A stretch of 62,500 bases of DNA, from assembly GCA_016946835.1 (NCBI GenBank), contig JACVTC010000067.1:242501-305000 (forward strand). The letters are read 5' to 3'. The position numbers and the translations under genes were made by a program. How positions within the stretch are numbered: position 1 is the stretch's first letter; each line of letters opens with the position of its first letter. Source of the DNA: Neocallimastix lanati (nom. inval.). Its lineage: Eukaryota; Neocallimastigomycota; Neocallimastigomycetes; Neocallimastigales; Neocallimastigaceae. The notes beneath the pieces were generated by a model. It did no database searches, was not told the origin of the DNA, and saw nothing but the letters and a program-made list of their open reading frames with translations. Shown here one piece after another: positions 28,001-39,009 of this stretch.

Positions 28001-28919
28001 AAAAATTTCTAAAGACAACAATAATAATAAATTTTTTTATGTTCAAAAGTTGTTTTTCCAAAAAATTTAAGTTCCAAAAAAAATTTAGTTTCAAAAAATC
28101 AATAATAACAATAATATTTTACAAATTATTATACATGTTATATAGTTACAAAAATAATAAAATGTTACTGAAGACAACAGTAATAATAAGTTTTTTTTAA
28201 GTCCAAAAGTTCTTTTTCAAAAAATTTAAGTTCCAATATTTTTAAATTCCAAAATATTTTAGCTCAAAAAAATCAATAACAACAACAACAACAATAATAA
28301 TAATAATAATAATAATAATAGTTTTATAAATTACAATTCTATGTTAAGTAGTTCCAAAATAATGAAAAGTTACTGAAGACGACAATAATAATAAACTTTT
28401 TTATGTCCAAAAGTTGTTTTTCCCAAAAATTTAAGTTCCAATATTAATTATAAAATTATTATCACTATAAATTATAATTTTATGTTATATAGTTCCAAAA
28501 ATAATAAAAGTTAACTGAAGACGACAAAAGTAATAAATTTTTTTATGTCCAGAATTTCTTTTTCAAAAAATAAAAGTTCCAACATTTTTTAATTCCAAAA
28601 AATTTTAGCTCAAAAAAATCAATAATAATAAAAAATTTCTAAAGACAACAATAATAATAAATTTTTTTATGTTCAAAAGTTGTTTTTCCAAAAAATTTAA
28701 GTTCCAAAAAAAATTTAGTTTCAAAAAATCAATAATAACAATAATATTTTACAAATTATTATACATGTTATATAGTTACAAAAATAATAAAATGTTACTG
28801 AAGACAACAGTAATAATAAGTTTTTTTTAAGTCCAAAAGTTCTTTTTCAAAAAATTTAAGTTCCAATATTTTTAAATTCCAAAATATTTTAGCTCAAAAA
28901 AATCAATAACAACAACAAC

Positions 28920-28953
<34 letters not shown>

Positions 28954-30182
28954 GTTTTATAAATTACAATTCTATGTTAAATAGTTCCAAAATAATGAAA
29001 AGTTACTGAAGACGACAATAATAATAAACTTTTTTATGTCCAAAAGTTGTTTTTCCCAAAAATTTAAGTTCCAATATTAATTATAAAATTATTATCACTA
29101 TAAATTATAATTTTATGTTATATAGTTCCAAAAATAATAAAAGTTAACTGAAGACGACAAAAGTAATAAATTTTTTTATGTCCAGAAGTTCTTTTTCAAA
29201 AAATAAAAGTTCCAAAATTTTTTAATTCCAAAAAATTTTAGCTCAAAAAAATCAATAATAATAAAAAATTTCTAAAGACAACAATAATAATAAATTTTTT
29301 TATGTTCAAAAGTTGTTTTTCCAAAAAATTTAAGTTCCAAAAAAAATTTAGTTTCAAAAAATCAATAATAACAATAATATTTTACAAATTATTATACATG
29401 TTATATAGTTACAAAAATAATAAAATGTTACTGAAGACAACAGTAATAATAAGTTTTTTTTAAGTCCAAAAGTTCTTTTTCAAAAAATTTAAGTTCCAAT
29501 ATTTTTAAATTCCAAAATATTTTAGCTCAAAAAAATCAATAACAACAACAACAACAATAATAATAATAATAATAATAATAATAGTTTTATAAATTACAAT
29601 TCTATGTTAAGTAGTTCCAAAATAATGAAAAGTTACTGAAGACGACAATAATAATAAACTTTTTTATGTCCAAAAGTTGTTTTTCCCAAAAATTTAAGTT
29701 CCAATATTAATTATAAAATTATTATCACTATAAATTATAATTTTATGTTATATAGTTCCAAAAATAATAAAAGTTAACTGAAGACGACAAAAGTAATAAA
29801 TTTTTTTATGTCCAGAATTTCTTTTTCAAAAAATAAAAGTTCCAAAATTTTTTAATTCCAAAAAATTTTAGCTCAAAAAAATCAATAATAATAAAAAATT
29901 TCTAAAGACAACAATAATAATAAATTTTTTTATGTTCAAAAGTTGTTTTTCCAAAAAATTTAAGTTCCAAAAAAAATTTAGTTTCAAAAAATCAATAATA
30001 ACAATAATATTTTACAAATTATTATACATGTTATATAGTTACAAAAATAATAAAATGTTACTGAAGACAACAGTAATAATAAGTTTTTTTTAAGTCCAAA
30101 AGTTCTTTTTCAAAAAATTTAAGTTCCAATATTTTTAAATTCCAAAATATTTTAGCTCAAAAAAATCAATAACAACAACAAC

Positions 30183-30213
<31 letters not shown>

Positions 30214-31442
30214 GTTTTATAAATTACAATTCTATGTTAAATAGTTCCAAAATAATGAAAAGTTACTGAAGACGACAATAATAATAAACTTTTTTATGTC
30301 CAAAAGTTGTTTTTCCCAAAAATTTAAGTTCCAATATTAATTATAAAATTATTATCACTATAAATTATAATTTTATGTTATATAGTTCCAAAAATAATAA
30401 AAGTTAACTGAAGACGACAAAAGTAATAAATTTTTTTATGTCCAGAAGTTCTTTTTCAAAAAATAAAAGTTCCAAAATTTTTTAATTCCAAAAAATTTTA
30501 GCTCAAAAAAATCAATAATAATAAAAAATTTCTAAAGACAACAATAATAATAAATTTTTTTATGTTCAAAAGTTGTTTTTCCAAAAAATTTAAGTTCCAA
30601 AAAAAATTTAGTTTCAAAAAATCAATAATAACAATAATATTTTACAAATTATTATACATGTTATATAGTTACAAAAATAATAAAATGTTACTGAAGACAA
30701 CAGTAATAATAAGTTTTTTTTAAGTCCAAAAGTTCTTTTTCAAAAAATTTAAGTTCCAATATTTTTAAATTCCAAAATATTTTAGCTCAAAAAAATCAAT
30801 AACAACAACAACAACAATAATAATAATAATAATAATAATAATAGTTTTATAAATTACAATTCTATGTTAAGTAGTTCCAAAATAATGAAAAGTTACTGAA
30901 GACGACAATAATAATAAACTTTTTTATGTCCAAAAGTTGTTTTTCCCAAAAATTTAAGTTCCAATATTAATTATAAAATTATTATCACTATAAATTATAA
31001 TTTTATGTTATATAGTTCCAAAAATAATAAAAGTTAACTGAAGACGACAAAAGTAATAAATTTTTTTATGTCCAGAATTTCTTTTTCAAAAAATAAAAGT
31101 TCCAAAATTTTTTAATTCCAAAAAATTTTAGCTCAAAAAAATCAATAATAATAAAAAATTTCTAAAGACAACAATAATAATAAATTTTTTTATGTTCAAA
31201 AGTTGTTTTTCCAAAAAATTTAAGTTCCAAAAAAAATTTAGTTTCAAAAAATCAATAATAACAATAATATTTTACAAATTATTATACATGTTATATAGTT
31301 ACAAAAATAATAAAATGTTACTGAAGACAACAGTAATAATAAGTTTTTTTTAAGTCCAAAAGTTCTTTTTCAAAAAATTTAAGTTCCAATATTTTTAAAT
31401 TCCAAAATATTTTAGCTCAAAAAAATCAATAACAACAACAAC

Positions 31443-31473
<31 letters not shown>

Positions 31474-32412
31474 GTTTTATAAATTACAATTCTATGTTAA
31501 ATAGTTCCAAAATAATGAAAAGTTACTGAAGACGACAATAATAATAAACTTTTTTATGTCCAAAAGTTGTTTTTCCCAAAAATTTAAGTTCCAATATTAA
31601 TTATAAAATTATTATCACTATAAATTATAATTTTATGTTATATAGTTCCAAAAATAATAAAAGTTAACTGAAGACGACAAAAGTAATAAATTTTTTTATG
31701 TCCAGAAGTTCTTTTTCAAAAAATAAAAGTTCCAAAATTTTTTAATTCCAAAAAATTTTAGCTCAAAAAAATCAATAATAATAAAAAATTTCTAAAGACA
31801 ACAATAATAATAAATTTTTTTATGTTCAAAAGTTGTTTTTCCAAAAAATTTAAGTTCCAAAAAAAATTTAGTTTCAAAAAATCAATAATAACAATAATAT
31901 TTTACAAATTATTATACATGTTATATAGTTACAAAAATAATAAAATGTTACTGAAGACAACAGTAATAATAAGTTTTTTTTAAGTCCAAAAGTTCTTTTT
32001 CAAAAAATTTAAGTTCCAATATTTTTAAATTCCAAAATATTTTAGCTCAAAAAAATCAATAACAACAACAACAACAATAATAATAATAATAATAATAATA
32101 ATAGTTTTATAAATTACAATTCTATGTTAAGTAGTTCCAAAATAATGAAAAGTTACTGAAGACGACAATAATAATAAACTTTTTTATGTCCAAAAGTTGT
32201 TTTTCCCAAAAATTTAAGTTCCAATATTAATTATAAAATTATTATCACTATAAATTATAATTTTATGTTATATAGTTCCAAAAATAATAAAAGTTAACTG
32301 AAGACGACAAAAGTAATAAATTTTTTTATGTCCAGAATTTCTTTTTCAAAAAATAAAAGTTCCAACATTTTTTAATTCCAAAAAATTTTAGCTCAAAAAA
32401 ATCAATAATAAT
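28001..32412. repeat. Higher-order tandem array: seven 630-bp units, alternating as 1260-bp pairs
   Basis: The string AAAAATTTCTAAAGACAACA recurs at 28001, 28631, 29263, 29893, 30523, 31153 and 31783, a spacing of 630 bases (once 632). The units are almost identical and alternate in linked variants: GTTAAGTAGTTCC with the longer (ACA)n, against GTTAAATAGTTCC with the shorter; and TCCAGAATTTC against TCCAGAAGTTC. The recent amplifying unit was therefore probably a 1260-bp pair. Each 630-bp unit is built from several diverged basic satellite units. The array ends near 32412, where the sequence returns to degenerate units. Confidence 0.93.
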
Positions 32413-32442
32413 AATAACAATAATAATCGGTTCAAAAAATCA

Positions 32443-32476
<34 letters not shown>

Positions 32477-33317
32477 AAATTATAATTTTATGTTATATAG
32501 TTCCAAAAATAATAAAAATTACTGAAGACGACAATAATAATAAATTTTTTTAGGTCCAAAAGTTCTTTTGCAAAAAATAAAAGTTCCAACATTTTTAAAT
32601 TCCAAAAAATTTTAGCTCATAAAAATCAATAATAACAACAATAATAATAATAATAATAGTTTTATAAATTACAATTCTATGTTAAATAGTTCCAAAATAA
32701 TAAAAAATTTCTAAAGACGACATTAATAATAAATTTTTTTATGTCCAAAAGTTGTTTTTTCAAAAAATTTAAGTTCCAAAAAAATTTAGTTTCCAAAAAT
32801 CAATAATAATAATATTGTTATTATTATTAATTATAATTCTATGTTATAGTTCCAAAAATAATAAAAAGTTACTGAAGTTGACAATAATAATAAAATTTTT
32901 TGGTTCAAAAGTTCTTTTGCAAAAAATAAAAGTTCTAACATTTTTAAATTCCAAAAAATTTTAGTTCAAAAAAATTAATAATAATAATAATAATTGTTAA
33001 GTAGTTCCAAAAATAATAAAAAGTTACTGAAATTGACAATAATAATAAATTTTTTTAGGTCCAAAAGTTCTTTTTCAAAAAATAAAAGTTCTAACAATTA
33101 TAAATTCCAAATAAATTTTAGTTTTAAAAAAAATCAATAATAATAATAATAACATTTTACAAATTATTATGCATGTAAAATAGTTCAAAAGATAATAAAA
33201 AGTTTCTATAGGCGACAAAAGTAATAAATTTTCTTAGGTCTAAAAGTTTTTTTTTTTTTTCAATAAATTTAAGTTCTAACAATTTTAAGTTCCAAAAAAT
33301 TTTAGCTCAAAAAAATC

Positions 33318-33355
<38 letters not shown>

Positions 33356-34023
33356 AAATTATAATTTTATGTTATATAGTTCCAAAAATAATAAAAAGTT
33401 ATTGAAGACGACAATAATAATAAATTTTTTTATGTCCAAAAGTTCTTTTTCAAAAAATAAAAACTCCATCAATTTTAAATTCCAAATAAATTTTAGTTTT
33501 AAAAAAAAATCAATAATAATAATAATAACATTTTACAAATTATTATGCATGTTAAATAGTTCAAAAGATAATAAAAAGTTTCTATAGACGACAAAAGTAA
33601 TAAATTTTTTTAGGTCTAAAAGTTTTTTTTTTTTAATAAATTTAAGTTCTAACAATTTTAAGTTCCAAAAAATTTTAGTATCAAAAAATTTAGTAATAAA
33701 AATAACAACAGTTTTATAAATTACAATCTTATGTTAATTAGTTCCAAAAATACTAAAAGGTTTCTGAAGACGACAATAATAATAAATTTTTTTATGTCCA
33801 AAAGTTGTTTTTCCAAAAAATTTAAGTTCCAATATTAATAACATTATTATTATTATAAATTATAATTTTATGATATATATATATATATAGTTCAAAAGAT
33901 AATAAAAAGTTACTGAAGACGACAAAAGTAATAAATTTTTTAGGTCCAGAAGTTCTTTTTCAAAAAATAAAAGTTCCAACATTTTTAAATTCCAAAAAAT
34001 TTTAGCTCAAAAAAATCAATAAA

Positions 34024-34056
<33 letters not shown>

Positions 34057-34480
34057 TTTTATAAATTACAATTCAATGTTAAATAGTTCCAAAATAATGA
34101 AAAGTTACAATAATAATAAATTTTTTTAAGTCCAAAAGTTGTTTTTCCAAAAAAATTAAGTTCCAAAAAAAATTTAGTTTCAAAAAATCAATAATAACAA
34201 TAATATTTTACAAATTAAATAGTTCAAAAGATAATAAAAAGTTTCTATAGACGACAAAAGTAATAAATTTTTTTATGTCCAAATGTTTTTTTTTTTTTCA
34301 AAAAATTCAAGTTCCAACAATTTTAAGTTCCAAAATATTTTAAGTTCCAAAAAATATTAGTATAAAAAATTCAAAAATAAAAATAGCAACAGTTTTATAA
34401 ATTACAATTCTATGTTAAATAGTTCCAAAAATAATAAAAGGTTTCTGAATCTTTCCAAAAATTTTAAGTTCCAATATTAA
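32413..34480. repeat. Degenerate satellite-like repeat block, right part
   Basis: Diverged same-orientation units resume with the same ordered tags as on the left flank, again including ACTGAAGACGACAA and GGTCCAAAAGTT. Unit lengths are irregular, and some units are internally shortened near 34085-34200. A last partial unit follows the long (ATT)n tract, at about 34977-35070. Confidence 0.8.
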
Positions 34481-34482
34481 TA

Positions 34483-34975
<493 letters not shown>

Positions 34976-35075
34976 TTTATAAATTATAATCTTATGTTAA
35001 ATAGTTTTAAAATAATAAAAAGTTTCTGAAGTCGATAACAATAATAAATTTTTTTAGGTCTAAAAGATCCATTAA

Positions 35076-35714
35076 ATGTATTTTATATGTATTAAGATCA
35101 TTAACTAAAATATTATTAAAAATAAAGTCTTTCTCTTCAAATAAATAACGTTAATAAATAAACAAAGCATTGATATTTTTAATAGAAATAAATAAATAAT
35201 AAATAATAATAAATAAATAAAATAAATAATACATAATAATAATAATCATTTATTAATAACAAAATATAATAAATAATTAATAATAACTAATAAATAACAA
35301 ATAATATATGAAATAAGAATTAAGAATTAAAAAATAAGAAATAAAAAATTAGAAATAAGAAATAAGAAAATATAATAAAGAGTAAATAAATAAGAAATAA
35401 TGAATAATATATAATTCATAATAAGTAGTTAAATAATAAATAATTGAATAATAAATAATAAATGAATAAGTAATAAACAATAAATAATAAAAATTAAATA
35501 ATAAATATCAAATGAATATCTTAATTATTAATATTTCTTTTTTTTTATAAATTCGAAATAAATCTTTATTTTTAAAAATAAATAAATATATTATAATTAT
35601 TATAATAATGAAACTATAAAAATTTTTTAATTAGTATTAATTAATTGATTATTATTATTATTATTATTATTATTTTATTATTTTATTTTATTTCATTTCA
35701 TTTTTTAAAATAAT

Positions 35715-35757
<43 letters not shown>

Positions 35758-36120
35758 ATTTTTTTTTATTTGTTAAGTTTCAATAAGCAAACAATGAATA
35801 TATATATATGTGTGTGTGTGTATAATATATATTTAATTATTTAATTAATTATTTTTTTTATTTGTTATAATATAATAATGAATATATTTCAAAATACAGA
35901 CCATTGCCCATATACAATGAACTAAAAGATAAGGCTAAACTTTTTGATTTTATTATATTAAAAACTCCAACAAAACGATATTTTTAATAAAAAAAAAAAA
36001 AAAATAAAGTTTCACGGAATATTATAAAACTTAAATAAATAAAATTTTTGAAATTAATATTGAATAAAGTTTTAAATATTTAATTAATAATAATAATAAT
36101 AATAATAAATAATAATTATT
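35076..36120. other. AT-rich DNA with two short coding-like relics
   Basis: This is mostly degenerate AAATAAT arrays (35170-35520) and homopolymers. Two short patches read like protein: minus strand about 35145-35064 (LFEEKDFIFNNILVNDLNTY) and plus strand about 35880-35989 (KYRPLPIYNELKDKAKLFDF, then a stop). Neither has a convincing start or splice partner. They may be fragments of lost genes or chance. Confidence 0.25.
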
Positions 36121-36124
36121 ATTA

Positions 36125-36349
36125 TTAAGAGTCATGGAAATTGGGTTTATTAATTATGTCAACTTTATTATATTTTATGATAAAGAGTTACTAAAGAATT
36201 ACTATGGTATAAATCAATACAATTTACATATATTTATATAAATTAATGTAGCTTATATATTTAATTTCAATGCAATACTTTTTAAATACATTTACTATAT
36301 ATTTGACACTTAATTACATATATATTTCATATATTCTAACACACCCCTC
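36125..36349 (-). mobile_element. Possible LTR remnant with polypurine tract, minus strand
   Basis: On the minus strand GAGGGGTG (36349-36342) is followed directly by TGTTAGAATATATG (36341 downward). That is the arrangement of a copia-type polypurine tract and LTR start. A plausible LTR end ...AATTTCCA lies near 36134, for about 210 bp. No integrase or RT relic was recognised on the internal side (36350-36900). Chance is a real alternative. Confidence 0.3.
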
Positions 36350-36539
36350 ATAACCTAATTATTCCACAAAAATAATTTGGTTTATAGGTGAATATGTATA
36401 TTTCACTTTTTTTCTAAGCTATTTCAATGTTTCTAAACTATAATTAATTCTATTGTCCTACAATTTACATTTCATTTAAACTAATTTTAATATATATTTT
36501 ATATATTATTTACTTATTTCTATTTAAAGTTTATATTAC

Positions 36540-36960
36540 CCGATTGTGTTGACGTTTTTTGGATAAACGTTTGAAACCTTTATCCACCAAACTTCTATAA
36601 ATTGGGTAATTACACAAGTTTGATATTTTTGTATTGGTTACTATTAATTGTACCATGCAATATTATATATATTTTCACAACCTCACTAGGATTCACCCCT
36701 CATTTGATAATGATAACACATGATATACCTTCTTGGCAATTCATTCATTTCACGCTAAGCATTTCCATTGATGAATTGATTTCTTTATTATTAATACGTG
36801 TATCAATAAAAAATAATGAATGGTACTTAATGACATTCCTCCTCCTCCTTCAAATATCCGCCTTTTGAGGTTGAGTAGTAACTATTTAGTAGTATATGGA
36901 TAATAAATGTAGTATATGTAAAAATTTCTATATCGTTGACATATTAATATTGTATATATT
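36540..36960. other. Less AT-rich patch with a hydrophobic open frame, function unknown
   Basis: A plus-strand frame stays open at 36602-36868 for 88 codons. It would encode hydrophobic segments such as SLIFLYWLLLIVPCNIIYIF and is followed by TGA. It lacks an ATG start (a TTG begins it), has no recognisable family, and no intron borders connect it to another exon. It could be a membrane-protein exon relic or an antisense artefact of mobile DNA next to the putative LTR. Confidence 0.2.
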
Positions 36961-36969
36961 ATTGTATGA

Positions 36970-37407
36970 TTAAAAGGCATAACAATATTTGAAACCCTTT
37001 TCCCATTTTCCGCCATTAAATCCTAAAACATAAAGGACAAATTCTACGAAATCGTGACAATTATGATTAAACTTACTATATTTCTTTCCTGTCCATTCCT
37101 CATTACCTATGAGGTTATCAATGACATATTTATATGGATAAGGAGACATTCCTGATAATGTGTCACCAAGTTTGTGCCAATTAAATTCAGAAGTCAATCC
37201 AACTTTTTTTCTCTCATGCCATCCATCTTCATCATATTCTAATATGTTACAATCGTCAAAGTCGTCATTATCTGCTATAGCAATGCATGCATGAGTAATA
37301 CTTGCTATATCCTCACCTTGATCAGCAACTGGCTGAGCCCATGCACTTTTCTCCCTAAAATTTAGTGGACGACATCCAACAATAAAGTAAGAAGGTTTAG
37401 GAGGCAT
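36970..37407 (-). CDS. Small papain-fold-like (LRAT/NlpC/PPPDE-type) protein, 145 aa
   Basis: Single-exon frame from ATG at 37407 to TAA at 36970, with base composition far less AT-rich than its flanks. It shows the order expected of circularly permuted papain-fold cysteine hydrolases: an early His in ITHACIAIADND (H39), then a late Cys in NHNCHDFVEFVLYVLG (C117) heading a helix. The NC-x-x-F(V) pattern is shared by LRAT, NlpC/P60-like and PPPDE proteins. A tryptophan- and acid-rich middle (YDEDGWHERKK) and a basic, aromatic C-terminus complete it. No signal peptide or membrane segment is seen. If active it could be an acyltransferase or a thiol peptidase/deubiquitinase-like enzyme; the sequence alone does not decide. 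It shares no obvious operon-like relation with neighbours. Confidence 0.7.
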   Translation of the reverse strand: MPPKPSYFIVGCRPLNFREKSAWAQPVADQGEDIASITHACIAIADNDDFDDCNILEYDEDGWHERKKVGLTSEFNWHKLGDTLSGMSPYPYKYVIDNLIGNEEWTGKKYSKFNHNCHDFVEFVLYVLGFNGGKWEKGFKYCYAF

Positions 37408-39009
37408 TTTAATCTTGATTGATAATATGAATAATTTTCAATTTTCTAATTTTTTTTTTTTTTTTTTATTCTAATATTGAATATTTTAAGGATATAACAA
37501 AACTGTTAATGTTGTAATTTAATTATTTGATTCATTCGGTGGGTTTTTATATTAATTTTCTTAAGTTAAAAATTTGAAATCTAAAAATATTCAAAATCAA
37601 ATTAACTATGTTCTATTTATCTCTTAATTATTATCACTATTATTTATTTTTTTTTTTCTTTTTTAATATAAATTTCTATTTTAAAACTAAAGTTTATATT
37701 CAAAATAAATCCAAAGTAAGTTAAATTATTTAAATGTTAATTTCCTTTGTTTATTTTGGAATTTTCCTATTAACAAAGAAATTCTTTGTGGGAATTTTGT
37801 TAATTTTTATTTATTTTAAAATATAAAAATTTATTCTTAATTTTAAAATGTTTTCTTTAATATAGAATATTTTACTATTTATAAAAAATAAGAAAGTACT
37901 ATAAATAAAAAAAAAAAAAGTATTGAATAAAATTAATAAAGTAAAATTAATAAAGTAAAATTAATAAAATTAAAAAAATAAAAAATTATTTCCAATAATA
38001 AATAAGATGATGTTAGGTTAAGTGATCCTAAATTTTTTTTTTTTTTTTTTTTTTTTTTGATTTTCCTATTAACAAAGAAATTCTTTGTGGGAATTTTGTT
38101 AATTTTCTTTATTTTAAAATATAAAAATTTATTCTTAATTTTAAAATGGTTTCTTTAAATATAGAATATTTTACTATTTATAAAAAATAAGAAAGTACTA
38201 TAAATAAAAAAAAAAAAAAGTATTGAATAAAATTAATAAAGTAAAATTAATAAAATTAAAAAATAAAAAATTATTTCCAATAATAAATAAGATGGTATTA
38301 TGAAAGTGATTCAAAAAAATTTAATTTAAAAAAAAAAAGATTTATTAATTAAAAAAAAAATATTTGAAAAAAAAAATTATATAAAAAAAAAAAATGCTTA
38401 CTAAAATAAAAAAAAATAAAAAAAAGTCTTCAAAAAAATAATAATAATAAAATATTATTTCATTTTTATAGATATTATTGATTTTATTAATTATTTATTT
38501 TTTATTCTTGTCTTATATATTATCTTATTTTTATATTTAATTTACAAAGAAAAAAAAAGGTGTTTATTAAATATAACAAAAACTAAATAGATTTAACTAA
38601 AGAAAAAGAAAACAGATTGAATAGAAAGGAATTAAGAAAAAAAAAAAAAAAAAAAAAAAACTTTTTTTGTATTATTGAATTAATTAATAATAATAATAAT
38701 TTATTTATATATATATAAATTAGAATAATATATATGAGTATTTATATTTTATATATTTCAAAATTTTTTAAATTAAAATTTAATGATTAAAATTAAAGTT
38801 TATGTCTCATATAAAAAAAAAAAAAAAAAAGAAAATAAAAGAAAAATATGAATATGAATATATCAACTACATTGAATTAATATACTATAAAAGATAGACA
38901 GATAGATAGATAGAAAATTTTCAAAAAAAAACTTTTTAAATTTTTTTTTTTTTTTTTTTTTTTTGTATTTGCCGATTTTTTTTATATTTTTTTTTCCCCA
39001 TTTCAACTT
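37408..39009. other. AT-rich intergenic DNA with a direct duplication
   Basis: No coding signal is seen. The main feature is a direct repeat of about 240-250 bp, annotated separately. Poly-T and poly-A runs and a short GATA-type microsatellite (38896-38913) lie before the 3' end of the intact synthase gene. Confidence 0.5.
37761..38300. repeat. Direct repeat, two copies of about 240-250 bp
   Basis: Copy A (about 37761-38012) and copy B (about 38060-38300) share ATTTTCCTATTAACAAAGAA at their start. They continue through the same AATTTTAAAATG, ATAGAATATTTTACTATTT and TTATTTCCAATAATAAATAAG order with only a few indels. A short poly-T tract separates them. Each copy starts with the near-palindrome ACAAAGAAATTCTTTGT. 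Confidence 0.8.

Noticed and set aside
28001-32412. CRISPR-like regular spacing
   Set aside because: Units are 630 bp and nearly identical throughout, with no short repeat/unique spacer alternation. The window is eukaryotic.
21583-33587. Several small plus-strand frames sharing a peptide like SSKNNRKLLKSTIII
   Set aside because: The shared peptide is just the satellite unit read in one frame. Frames end where (AAT)n length varies, there are no consistent starts, and units in the recent 630-bp array do not keep the frame open.
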